The notes under the pieces: generated by a model
Database searches by the model: none
What the model saw: only the letters and a program-made list of their open reading frames with translations
What the model was told of the DNA's origin: nothing
Translations under genes and position numbers: made by a program
Shown: piece after piece, positions 1 through 5,056 of the stretch
Position numbering within the stretch: the first letter of the stretch is position 1
How the letters are laid out: every line of letters begins with the position of its first letter
From: Rickettsia typhi
GTDB taxonomy: Bacteria; Pseudomonadota; Alphaproteobacteria; Rickettsiales; UBA1997
DNA length: 6,234 nt
Reading direction: 5' to 3'
Assembly: GCA_945898025.1 (NCBI GenBank)
Contig: CAMDGT010000069.1
Location: 1 to 6,234 of the forward strand

Positions 1-60
1 ACTAGAAAGAGAAACAAGTATACCAATAAATTAATAGTAAAATCTCGTAGAAATAAATAA
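1..60 (+). CDS. rplB: 50S ribosomal protein L2, C-terminal end (partial)
   Basis: The window opens in the last 19 codons of a gene ending in TAA at 58-60. The translated tail, TRKRNKYTNKLIVKSRRNK, matches the basic C-terminus of L2 (the E. coli end reads KKTRSNKRTDKFIVRRRSK). L2 is a core 50S protein that binds 23S rRNA near the peptidyl-transferase centre and is needed for subunit joining. Its position directly before rpsS is the standard S10-operon order. The gene ends 6 nt before the rpsS start. The rest of the gene lies upstream of the window. The identification rests on a short but characteristic tail plus synteny. Confidence 0.9.
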   Translation, partial: TRKRNKYTNKLIVKSRRNK

Positions 61-66
61 TTAAAT

Positions 67-345
67 ATGTCTAGATCATCTTGGAAAGTTCCGTTTGTAG
101 ACGGATACTTGTTAAAAAAAGTTAAAGAATATAGTGATTCTCCTAAAAAGACCATAATAAAAATATGGTCTAGAAGATCGGTTATAATTCCACAATTTGT
201 TGGTATTAACTTTGCAGTTCATAACGGTAAAAAGTTTGTTGCCGTATCCGTGACTGAAGGTATGGTTGGGCACAAGTTTGGAGAATTTGCTCCAACCAGA
301 ATATTCTACGGACATTCTGGTGATAAAAAACTAAAAAAAGATTAG
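67..345 (+). CDS. rpsS: 30S ribosomal protein S19
   Basis: The product has 92 residues, the normal length for S19. This protein sits in the head of the 30S subunit, binds 16S rRNA with S13 and contacts the A-site finger and tRNA region. Visible signatures are the N-terminal [13 protein letters not shown] block (residues 6-18), the central [20 protein letters not shown] region (about 35-54) and the C-terminal [16 protein letters not shown] motif (68-83). The SSWK...VDGYLLKK start resembles alphaproteobacterial S19 more than the E. coli form. The common GPF is VPF here. The start is the first ATG after the rplB stop, and no Shine-Dalgarno sequence is visible before it. The stop is TAG, and rplV begins 3 nt later. 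Confidence 0.97.
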   Translation: MSRSSWKVPFVDGYLLKKVKEYSDSPKKTIIKIWSRRSVIIPQFVGINFAVHNGKKFVAVSVTEGMVGHKFGEFAPTRIFYGHSGDKKLKKD

Positions 346-348
346 AAA

Positions 349-711
349 ATGAGTAACAAAGTCGCTGTAGCTAGTTTGTCTTCGGTTAAATCTAGCCCAC
401 TAAAAGTATTAAAAATAACTAAAAACCTTTCTGGCATGAAAGTATCAGACTCTTTAAAGGTTCTAAAATTTTCTAACTTAAAATTGGCTCCTATAGTTAG
501 AGCTCTAGTTTATTCTGCAATGTCAAATGCTGAGAACAACCATAACATGGATGTTGATTTGCTTTACATAAAAAGGTTTGATGTCGGTAGAGCTTTTGCT
601 CTAAAAAGATTTTCTGCAAGGGGTCGTGGTAAATCCAGCACGATATTGAAAACTTTTAGTAATATCAGAGTTACTTTAGAAGAGTCTTCTTCAAAAGAAA
701 AAGTTAATTAA
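349..711 (+). CDS. rplV: 50S ribosomal protein L22
   Basis: The product has 120 residues (E. coli L22 has 110). L22 is an early-assembly 50S protein whose long beta-hairpin lines the nascent-peptide exit tunnel, where macrolide-resistance changes can occur. Family features include SPLKVLKI at 16-23, LKFSNLKLAPIV at 39-50, SAMSNAENNHNMDVDLLYIK at 56-75 (the classic NAENNHG-type block, with N in place of G) and the tunnel hairpin ALKRFSARGRGKSSTILK at 84-101. The tail after residue 110 is a low-complexity Ser/Glu/Lys extension. The gene starts 3 nt after the rpsS stop with no convincing Shine-Dalgarno sequence, so translational coupling to rpsS is likely. The N-terminal segment is more diverged than the rest. 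Confidence 0.97.
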   Translation: MSNKVAVASLSSVKSSPLKVLKITKNLSGMKVSDSLKVLKFSNLKLAPIVRALVYSAMSNAENNHNMDVDLLYIKRFDVGRAFALKRFSARGRGKSSTILKTFSNIRVTLEESSSKEKVN

Positions 712-717
712 AAGGAG
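712..717 (+). promoter_or_regulatory. Strong Shine-Dalgarno sequence of rpsC
   Basis: AAGGAG lies just after the rplV stop, with 10 nt between it and the rpsC ATG at 728. It is one of only two near-consensus ribosome-binding sites in the window, and it fixes the rpsC start. The 16-nt rplV-rpsC gap holds little else. Confidence 0.85.
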
Positions 718-727
718 ATATTGAAAA

Positions 728-1375
728 ATGGGTCAAAAAGTTAATCCAGTCGGTTTTCGACTTCTCAATAGTAAAAATTGGGAATCTATTTGGTATGATA
801 AAAGAAATTACTCAAAAAAATTAATCAATGATATTGAGATAAGAAATTTTGTAAAAAAGAACTACTCTCACTGCGGAATAGGAAGTGTTATAATTGAAAG
901 ACCTTCTGAAAAAATCAATGTAGTAATAAAAACTTCCAAGCCGGGAGTCCTAATAGGCAAAAAAGGTCTTGACATTGAAAAAATAAGCGATTCAATTAGC
1001 AAAATCGCAAATTCTAAAGTTGAAGTTAAAATTGTTGAAATAGACAAGCCTGACATGAACTCTTCTTTGGTTGCTCAATCAATAGCTAAGCAACTTGAAG
1101 GGAGAGTGGCATTCAAAAAAGCAATGAAAAAAGTTATGCAATCAACCATGAAGCAAGGTGCAATGGGTATAAAGGTAAGTTGTGCTGGTAGATTGGGTGG
1201 GGCAGAAATTGCAAGAACCGAATGGTACAAAGAAGGGTCTATACCGCTTCATACAATTCGTTGTAATATAGATTATGCGACTGCAAATGCCTATACAACA
1301 TATGGTGTAATAGGTGTAAAAGTTTGGATCTATAAAGGATTTATAGAAAAAAAAATAACAAAATTAGTTAATTAA
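728..1375 (+). CDS. rpsC: 30S ribosomal protein S3
   Basis: The product has 215 residues (E. coli S3 has 233; the difference is mainly a shorter C-terminal tail). S3 lies on the solvent side of the 30S head at the mRNA entry tunnel and contributes to mRNA unwinding. The start MGQKVNPVGFRL is the conserved S3 N-terminus. A type II KH domain follows, with its GKKG loop at 77-80 inside KPGVLIGKKGLDIEKI. The C-terminal domain carries EGRVAFKKAMKK (124-135), GRLGGAEIARTEWYKEG (154-170), LHTIRCNIDYATA (174-186) and TTYGVIGVKVWIYKG (190-204). A run of nine A (1347-1355) encodes part of EKKIT, ten codons or fewer from the end. The gene has a strong ribosome-binding site, ends in TAA and is followed by rplP after 2 nt. 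Confidence 0.98.
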   Translation: MGQKVNPVGFRLLNSKNWESIWYDKRNYSKKLINDIEIRNFVKKNYSHCGIGSVIIERPSEKINVVIKTSKPGVLIGKKGLDIEKISDSISKIANSKVEVKIVEIDKPDMNSSLVAQSIAKQLEGRVAFKKAMKKVMQSTMKQGAMGIKVSCAGRLGGAEIARTEWYKEGSIPLHTIRCNIDYATANAYTTYGVIGVKVWIYKGFIEKKITKLVN

Positions 1376-1377
1376 AA

Positions 1378-1791
1378 ATGCTTACTCCTGCTAAAACAAA
1401 ATATAGAAAATCACAAAAAGGCGGAAAAAAAATACTAGGTGTATCTTCCAATGGTAACTCTCTTAAATTTGGCTCCTTTGGTTTAAAAGCTCTTGAGTCT
1501 GCGAAGTTAAACTCTAAGCAAATAGAATCTGCAAGGAAAGTTATAAGTCGCTATATGAAAAGAGCTGGAAAGCTTTGGATAATGGTTTTTCCTCATACTC
1601 CAGTTACTAAAAAGCCTGCTGAAGTTAGGATGGGTAGCGGTAAAGGAAATGTTGAATACTATATCGCAAAAATCAAACCAGGAAGAATAGTTTTTGAAAT
1701 AGATGGAATAGATAATGAATCTGCTGTAAACTCTTTATCGAAAGCATCTGCTAAACTTCCATTTAAGTCCAAAATTGTAACCTTAATCTAG
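1378..1791 (+). CDS. rplP: 50S ribosomal protein L16
   Basis: The product has 137 residues, as expected for L16 (E. coli 136). L16 binds 23S rRNA near the A site, helps position the aminoacyl-tRNA acceptor arm and joins late in 50S assembly. Recognisable blocks are MLTPAKTKYRK at the N-terminus, KFGSFGLKALE (30-40), LNSKQIESARKVISRYMKR (44-62), GKLWIMVFPHTPVTKKPAEV (64-83) and RMGSGKGNVEYY (84-95). The PAEVRMGSGKG form is typical of alphaproteobacteria. The usual WIR at the centre is WIM here. The start follows the rpsC stop by 2 nt with no Shine-Dalgarno sequence, so coupling to rpsC is likely. The stop is TAG. Confidence 0.98.
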   Translation: MLTPAKTKYRKSQKGGKKILGVSSNGNSLKFGSFGLKALESAKLNSKQIESARKVISRYMKRAGKLWIMVFPHTPVTKKPAEVRMGSGKGNVEYYIAKIKPGRIVFEIDGIDNESAVNSLSKASAKLPFKSKIVTLI

Positions 1792-1801
1792 ATAATAAAA
1801 G

Positions 1802-1963
1802 ATGAGTGAAAATCAAAAACTATTGATATCTCAGATATCAAGCTTAAAAAAAGAAATAGCTTTTAATAAAATTACTGCTAATAATTCTCTTGCTTTAAAA
1901 GATGTTCGTCTTAAAAAAAAAGAAATTGCTAGAATTTTTACCAAAATAAATAAAAAAAAATAA
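1802..1963 (+). CDS. rpmC: 50S ribosomal protein L29 (short form)
   Basis: This small gene encodes 53 residues, against about 60-70 usually. L29 sits beside L23 at the exit of the peptide tunnel and takes part in docking of factors such as trigger factor and SRP. The product is a Lys/Leu-rich two-helix protein. A first helix around QISSLKKEIAFNK (11-23) is followed by a loop NNSLAL (27-32) and a second helix with VRLKKKEIARIFTKINKKK (35-53). The KKEIAR segment matches the RRDVAR motif of E. coli L29. Position between rplP and rpsQ confirms the call. Two runs of nine A occur in it (1913-1921 and 1952-1960). No Shine-Dalgarno sequence is visible. The TAA stop abuts the rpsQ ATG with no spacer. 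Confidence 0.92.
   Translation: MSENQKLLISQISSLKKEIAFNKITANNSLALKDVRLKKKEIARIFTKINKKK
1823..1841. repeat. Perfect 19-nt dyad near the rpmC start
   Basis: TTGATATCT (1823-1831), a single C, then AGATATCAA (1833-1841) form a perfect inverted repeat with 9-base arms. It lies within codons 8-14 of rpmC. As RNA it could fold as a 7-bp, mostly A-U stem with a 5-nt loop, which would be weak. It may be a chance product of the skewed base composition; no function is claimed. Confidence 0.55.
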
Positions 1964-2179
1964 ATGAAAGTAAAAGTTTTAAATATAATAGACTCCTCAA
2001 CCTTTAAGGCTATATCAACCGTCTACAAAAAACATAGTCGTTATCACAAATATATTACGACCCATAAAAAATATTTAGTAGATTCTGTTGGTCTTAAAGT
2101 TAATGTGGGAGATGAAATAGAAATAGCTCCTTGTAGACCGATCTCGAAGTTAAAGAGATGGTCAATAAAAAATAATTAA
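1964..2179 (+). CDS. rpsQ: 30S ribosomal protein S17 (short, diverged)
   Basis: The product has 71 residues (E. coli S17 has 84). S17 is an early-assembly OB-fold protein that binds 16S rRNA in the 30S body. The best evidence is the C-terminal family signature GDEIEIAPCRPISKLKRW (49-66), which follows the usual GD-x-hydrophobic...RPLSK-x-K-x-W pattern. The HSRY...KKY stretch (24-37) fits the HPLYKK...KKY region. The N-terminal strand, normally VVVSDKMDKTVVV, is strongly altered to VLNIIDSSTFKAIS, and the HDE triplet after KKY is reduced to VDS. The shorter length comes mostly from the missing C-terminal tail and a shorter N-terminus. The start ATG touches the rpmC stop directly, with no Shine-Dalgarno sequence, so translation is probably coupled. 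This is the most diverged protein in the window. Confidence 0.94.
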   Translation: MKVKVLNIIDSSTFKAISTVYKKHSRYHKYITTHKKYLVDSVGLKVNVGDEIEIAPCRPISKLKRWSIKNN

Positions 2180-2192
2180 TTGCGAGTAAAAA

Positions 2193-2561
2193 ATGATTCA
2201 AATGCAAACAAAGCTTGTTGTAGCAGATAATTCTGGTGCAAAACATGCAACCTGTATAAAAGTATTAGGCGGTTCAAATCATATGATAACCGGTGTAGGC
2301 GATATAATAGTATTAGCAATAAATGATGTAATCCCAGGTGCAAAAGTTAAAAAAGGTCAAGTTGCTAGAGGTGTAATAGTTAGAACAAGAAGTAAGATAA
2401 CCAGACCAGACGGCAGTTTTGTTAAATTTGATGACAATGCAGTTGTTTTGGTTGATAAAAATGGTGAGCTGATAGCATCAAGGGTATTTGGTCCTGTTGC
2501 AAGGGAAGTTAGAGCTAAAAACTTTCTTAAAATCGCTTCATTAGCTACGGAGGTTTTATAA
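2193..2561 (+). CDS. rplN: 50S ribosomal protein L14
   Basis: The product has 122 residues, the standard length. L14 lies at the subunit interface of the 50S, contacts L19 and 16S rRNA, and is the binding site of the silencing factor RsfS. Almost the whole family pattern is visible: [17 protein letters not shown] at the start, CIKVLGG (21-27), VGDIIVL (35-41), [14 protein letters not shown] (52-65), [16 protein letters not shown] (70-85) and [19 protein letters not shown] (96-114). The MIQMQT start is common in alphaproteobacteria. A weak GAG at 2184-2186 lies 6 nt before the ATG. The 13-nt gap to rpsQ is far shorter than the promoter-bearing gap at this point in E. coli. The last base of its stop is the first base of the rplX start. 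Confidence 0.98.
   Translation: MIQMQTKLVVADNSGAKHATCIKVLGGSNHMITGVGDIIVLAINDVIPGAKVKKGQVARGVIVRTRSKITRPDGSFVKFDDNAVVLVDKNGELIASRVFGPVAREVRAKNFLKIASLATEVL
2549..2554 (+). promoter_or_regulatory. Strong Shine-Dalgarno sequence of rplX, inside rplN
   Basis: GGAGGT lies 6 nt before the rplX ATG at 2561 and is read within the last codons of rplN (ACG GAG GTT, residues T-E-V). It is the closest match to the consensus in this window. With the overlapping TAATG stop/start it suggests both independent initiation and coupling at this junction. Confidence 0.88.
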
Positions 2562-2878
2562 TGGCTCAAAAATTCAAAACCGGCGACTCTGTAATTGTTA
2601 TTACAGGTTCAGACAAGGGTAAGATAGGCAAAATATCATCTATAATAAATAATAGAGTGATTGTTGAGGGTGTTTCTATTAGCAAGGTTCATAAAAAACC
2701 TACCAATAATAACCCCGGTTCGATAGTTATGGTCGAAAAACCTATACACATTTCAAATGTATCTCATGTAGAAAATGATAAACCTATTAAGGTTAAGTTT
2801 TTTATAGAACAAGGGGATGGTAAAAATTTTAAAAGAAAGTTTAGAATTTCTAAAAAAACTGGCGAAAAAATTAAATAA
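2561..2878 (+). CDS. rplX: 50S ribosomal protein L24
   Basis: The product has 105 residues (E. coli 104). L24 starts 50S assembly by binding the 5' end of 23S rRNA and lies near the tunnel exit. The KOW motif is clear at the N-terminus: KTGDSVIVITGSDKGKIGKI (about 6-25), followed by RVIVEGVSISKVHKKP (32-47), GSIVMVEKPIHISNVSHV (53-70) and a C-terminal KRKFRISKKTGEKIK (91-105). The basic RISKKTGEKI ending is the normal L24 tail, so the gene looks intact. It overlaps rplN by 1 nt (TAATG) and has a strong ribosome-binding site. A TAATG also occurs at its own end (2876-2880), but that ATG opens only an 11-codon out-of-frame reading frame. Confidence 0.98.
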   Translation: MAQKFKTGDSVIVITGSDKGKIGKISSIINNRVIVEGVSISKVHKKPTNNNPGSIVMVEKPIHISNVSHVENDKPIKVKFFIEQGDGKNFKRKFRISKKTGEKIK

Positions 2879-2884
2879 TGAATT

Positions 2885-3422
2885 ATGCAAACTCTTACAG
2901 AAAAAATATATAAATCTGTTGCTCCTGAAATAAAAAATCATTTTTCTTATAAAAATGATCTTCAGATTCCAAGATTAAAAATGATAAGTTTAAATGTTGG
3001 TATTAAAGCTACAGAAAGCGATAATAAAACTATCTCCTATGTATCTAACCAACTTTCAAACATAGCTGGTCAAAAATCTGCCATATGCTATGCAAAAAAA
3101 GGCTATCTCAACTTTCAAGTTAAGAAAAGATTTGCCGATAGGTTGTAAGGTAACTCTCAGGGGTAAAAATATGTACAGATTCCTTGACAAACTGGTCAAT
3201 ATAGCTTTGCCAAGAATAAGAGATTTTAGAGGGTTATCCTCAAAAGGTTTTAATCAGAGTCATCATTATGGATTCGGAATAAAAGAGCACAGTGTTTTTC
3301 TAGAAGTTAATCTTGATAACATTGTAAAAAGTTTTGGAATGAATGTGAATGTCGTTACAACTGCAAAAACAAAAGAAGAAACATTGTACTTGTTAAAAAA
3401 ACTCAACTTACCAATTAAATAG
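2885..3422 (+). CDS. rplE: 50S ribosomal protein L5, interrupted by a frameshift
   Basis: L5 binds 5S rRNA with L18 and L25 to form the central protuberance of the 50S and contacts the P-site tRNA; it is essential. Here it occupies two frames. The first runs from ATG 2885 to a premature TAA at 3146-3148 and gives LTEKIYKSVAPEIKNHF, LQIPRLKMISLNVG and IAGQKSAICYAKK. The second frame supplies AISTFKLRKDLPIGCKVTLR, then ALPRIRDFRGLSSKGF and the TTAKTKEE region to a TAG at 3420-3422. Compared with GQKPLITKARKSVAGFKIR of E. coli, the switch falls exactly after YAKK, at seven A (3094-3100). With six A the gene reads GCA AAA AAG GCT and gives 178 residues (E. coli 179). The downstream half shows no decay. 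It may be a sequencing error, a slippage-rescued gene or a recent lesion. Confidence 0.93.
3094..3100 (+). other. A7 tract at the rplE frameshift point
   Basis: Seven A, preceded by GC and followed by GGCT, mark the place where the L5 alignment changes frame. Loss of one A restores the frame. A ribosome moving +1 would re-pair tRNA-Lys from AAA (3098-3100) to AAG (3099-3101) and next read GCT, giving the same protein. Slippage is therefore mechanically possible at either the RNA-polymerase or the ribosome level, but nothing here proves it happens. Confidence 0.8.
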
Positions 3423-3432
3423 ATATTTTAAA

Positions 3433-3738
3433 ATGGCAAAAAAATCCGTAATTAGAAGAAACGAAAATAGAAAAAAACTAATAGAAATAAAATCCAAAAA
3501 GAGATTCTCTCTATCTCTTATTTTGAAGGATAAATCTATTGGTTTTGAAGACAGACTTTCTGCTCAATTAAAACTTTCTCAAATGTCAAGAAATTCATCT
3601 TCTGTTAGATACAGAAACAGATGTGCCGTTACTGGTCGTCCTAGAGGAAATCTTAGAAAATTTGGTTTATCAAGAATGATATTAAGAGAATTGGCATCTT
3701 GGGGTCAGGTTCCTGGTTTAGTTAAGTCTAGTTGGTAA
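3433..3738 (+). CDS. rpsN: 30S ribosomal protein S14 (zinc-free type)
   Basis: The product has 101 residues, the same as E. coli S14. S14 is in the 30S head and joins late in assembly. This is the long form without the zinc-binding CxxC...CxxC pairs: it has a single cysteine, C64. Key blocks are MAKKSVIRRNENRKKL at the start, EDRLSAQLKLSQMSRNSS (39-56), RNRCAVTGRPRG (61-72), RKFGLSRMILRE (75-86) and the C-terminal GQVPGLVKSSW (91-101), all closely matching the family. The ATG follows the rplE stop by 10 nt and no Shine-Dalgarno sequence is visible. If rplE really terminates early at 3148, coupling from rplE to this gene would be lost. The stop is TAA, followed in frame by another TAA. Confidence 0.98.
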   Translation: MAKKSVIRRNENRKKLIEIKSKKRFSLSLILKDKSIGFEDRLSAQLKLSQMSRNSSSVRYRNRCAVTGRPRGNLRKFGLSRMILRELASWGQVPGLVKSSW

Positions 3739-3757
3739 TAAATTTAAGTAATAAAAC

Positions 3758-4150
3758 ATGTTTAATCACTCAGTTTCAGATTTAGTTGCTAGAATCAAAA
3801 ATGGTTGTCTAGCAAAAAAAGCAAAAATATCTTCTCCTTATTCTATAATAAGAGAGTCTATATTAAAAATATTAAAAGACGAAGGCTATATATCCAGTTA
3901 TGCAAAGTTGGACACTTCTAATGGCTATACTTTAGAGGTTAACTTAAAGTACCTAAGTTATAATTCAGTTATAACTGAGATAGAAGTAGTTTCTAAGCCA
4001 GGTAGAAGATATTATTGTTCGTCAAAAGACATACCTATTGTTAAAAATGGCTTAGGTGTAGTTTTAGTTTCAACTCACAGAGGCTTGATGACTGATCATC
4101 AAGCTAGAGTTGATAATATTGGCGGTGAAGTTCTTTTAAAAATATTTTAA
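3758..4150 (+). CDS. rpsH: 30S ribosomal protein S8
   Basis: The product has 130 residues, the normal length. S8 binds helix 21 of 16S rRNA in the central domain and in E. coli also represses the spc operon by binding its mRNA at the L5 start. Family features are SDLVARIKNG (7-16), ILKDEGYISSY (38-48), EVVSKPGRRYY (76-86), IPIVKNGLGVVLVSTHRGLM (92-111) and the end IGGEVLLKIF (121-130). STHRGLMTD replaces the common STSKGVMTD, and Q-A-R follows where most members have an acidic residue plus AR. The 19-nt spacer before it is the longest in the window and carries no clear ribosome-binding site. I see no S8-type operator at the rplX-rplE junction, so S8 feedback cannot be asserted here. Confidence 0.97.
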   Translation: MFNHSVSDLVARIKNGCLAKKAKISSPYSIIRESILKILKDEGYISSYAKLDTSNGYTLEVNLKYLSYNSVITEIEVVSKPGRRYYCSSKDIPIVKNGLGVVLVSTHRGLMTDHQARVDNIGGEVLLKIF

Positions 4151-4158
4151 TCAATACA

Positions 4159-4695
4159 ATGTCTAGAGTAGGAAAATTACCGGTTATAGTTCCAAATAAT
4201 ATCAAAGTTGATATAAATGGAAAAAATATAAAATTTGTTTCTGGGGCTGTTGAAAAAAATTACACAATCTCTAAAGGTGTTGTTGCTAAGTTTGAAGGCA
4301 ATGCTATAAAGCTAAGCTCAGAAAAAGATTCTCAATCAAAAGTATCGATGTTTGTTGGTATGAATAGAAGTAATATCAAAAATATTGTTTCTGGATTGTC
4401 TTCTGGCTTTAAGATTGTTTTGGAAATAAACGGTGTCGGATATAAAGCTTCCGTTGAAAAAGATGTTCTTATGATGTCTCTTGGATTTAGTCATGAGATA
4501 TTCTATGCATTGCCCTTAGGTGTAAAGGCTTCATTTGAAAAACCGAATCTTGTAGTCATATCTGGTGATAGCAAGATTTTGGTTGGTCAGGTTGCATCTG
4601 AGATAATTTCATTTAGAAAGCCTGAACCTTACAAAGGAAAGGGCATAAAAATATTTGGTAAACAAATTTTAAGAAAAGAGGGTAAGAAAAAATAA
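4159..4695 (+). CDS. rplF: 50S ribosomal protein L6
   Basis: The product has 178 residues (E. coli 177). L6 lies near the L7/L12 stalk base and sarcin-ricin loop, supports elongation-factor binding and is needed late in 50S assembly. It has two repeated alpha/beta domains. The N-terminal domain runs from MSRVGKLPVIVPNNI to about residue 80. The second includes EINGVGYKASVE (89-100), LGFSH (108-112), LPLGVKAS (118-125), the signature FRKPEPYKGKGIKI (152-165) and the tail RKEGKKK (172-178). The RKEGKKK ending is the alphaproteobacterial style. The gene starts 8 nt after the rpsH stop with no Shine-Dalgarno sequence and ends 1 nt before the rplR ATG. Confidence 0.98.
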   Translation: MSRVGKLPVIVPNNIKVDINGKNIKFVSGAVEKNYTISKGVVAKFEGNAIKLSSEKDSQSKVSMFVGMNRSNIKNIVSGLSSGFKIVLEINGVGYKASVEKDVLMMSLGFSHEIFYALPLGVKASFEKPNLVVISGDSKILVGQVASEIISFRKPEPYKGKGIKIFGKQILRKEGKKK

Positions 4696-4696
4696 T

Positions 4697-5041
4697 ATGT
4701 TAACTAGTTACGAAAGAAGAAAATTTAGAGTTAGAAGCTCAGTTATAAAAAATAACAAAGGTCAAAGACCAAGAGTTGTTGTTTTTAGATCTAATAAAAA
4801 CACACATGCTCAATTAATATCTATGGAAGGTATAGTTTTGGCATCTTTTTCAAGTGTAAATCTTAATTTAGAGTCCTCATTAAGTGGATTGGAAAAAGCT
4901 AAGCTTGTTGGTAAAAGTTTCGCAGAAATTTGTGTCTCAAAAAATCTTATAGAGGTTGTTTTTGAAAAAGGTGCATATTTGTATAACGGTAGAATAAAAG
5001 CTCTAGCCGAATCCTGTAGGGAATTTGGTTTAAAATTTTAA
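4697..5041 (+). CDS. rplR: 50S ribosomal protein L18
   Basis: The product has 114 residues (E. coli 117). L18 binds 5S rRNA and, with L5, brings it into the central protuberance of the 50S. Recognisable blocks are RRKFRVRSSV (7-16), GQRPRVVVFRSNKNTHAQLI (22-41), GLEKAKLVGKSFAE (64-77), VVFEKGAYLYNGRIKALAES (87-106) and CREFGLKF at the end (107-114). FEKGAYLYNGR replaces the frequent FDRGGYLYHGR, a conservative change. The gene starts 1 nt after rplF. A purine-rich stretch, GAGGG (4678-4682), lies 14 nt upstream, rather far for a ribosome-binding site, so coupling with rplF is more likely. Its functional partner L5 is the frameshifted gene in this same operon. Confidence 0.97.
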   Translation: MLTSYERRKFRVRSSVIKNNKGQRPRVVVFRSNKNTHAQLISMEGIVLASFSSVNLNLESSLSGLEKAKLVGKSFAEICVSKNLIEVVFEKGAYLYNGRIKALAESCREFGLKF

Positions 5042-5056
5042 CTTAATTGGAAATAA

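Noticed and set aside
2870..2900. An S8-binding operator at the rplX-rplE junction, as in the E. coli spc mRNA
   Set aside because: The junction is A+T-rich with no visible paired stem or bulge resembling the S8 site of 16S helix 21.
2878..2913. An 11-codon reading frame opening at the TAATG after rplX
   Set aside because: It is out of frame with L5 and ends quickly. The ATG at 2885 gives the L5-like N-terminus (LTEKIYKSVAPEI), so the TAATG is a decoy created by the sequence context.
112..2941. Minus-strand open frames at 112-315, 868-1056, 2357-2569 and 2753-2941
   Set aside because: They lie antisense to clear ribosomal genes, show no family resemblance and have no ribosome-binding sites; they are shadows of the coding strand.
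3090..3422. A separate 110-residue protein starting at ATG 3090 and a separate 87-residue protein at 2885-3148
   Set aside because: Both are pieces of one L5. The ATG at 3090 lies inside the codons for CYAKK of the first frame and has no ribosome-binding site. The alignment crosses from one frame to the other at the A7 tract.
3965..3978. 14-nt palindrome TCAGTTATAACTGA inside rpsH
   Set aside because: It is mid-gene, A+T-rich, and of a length expected by chance in several kilobases of skewed composition.
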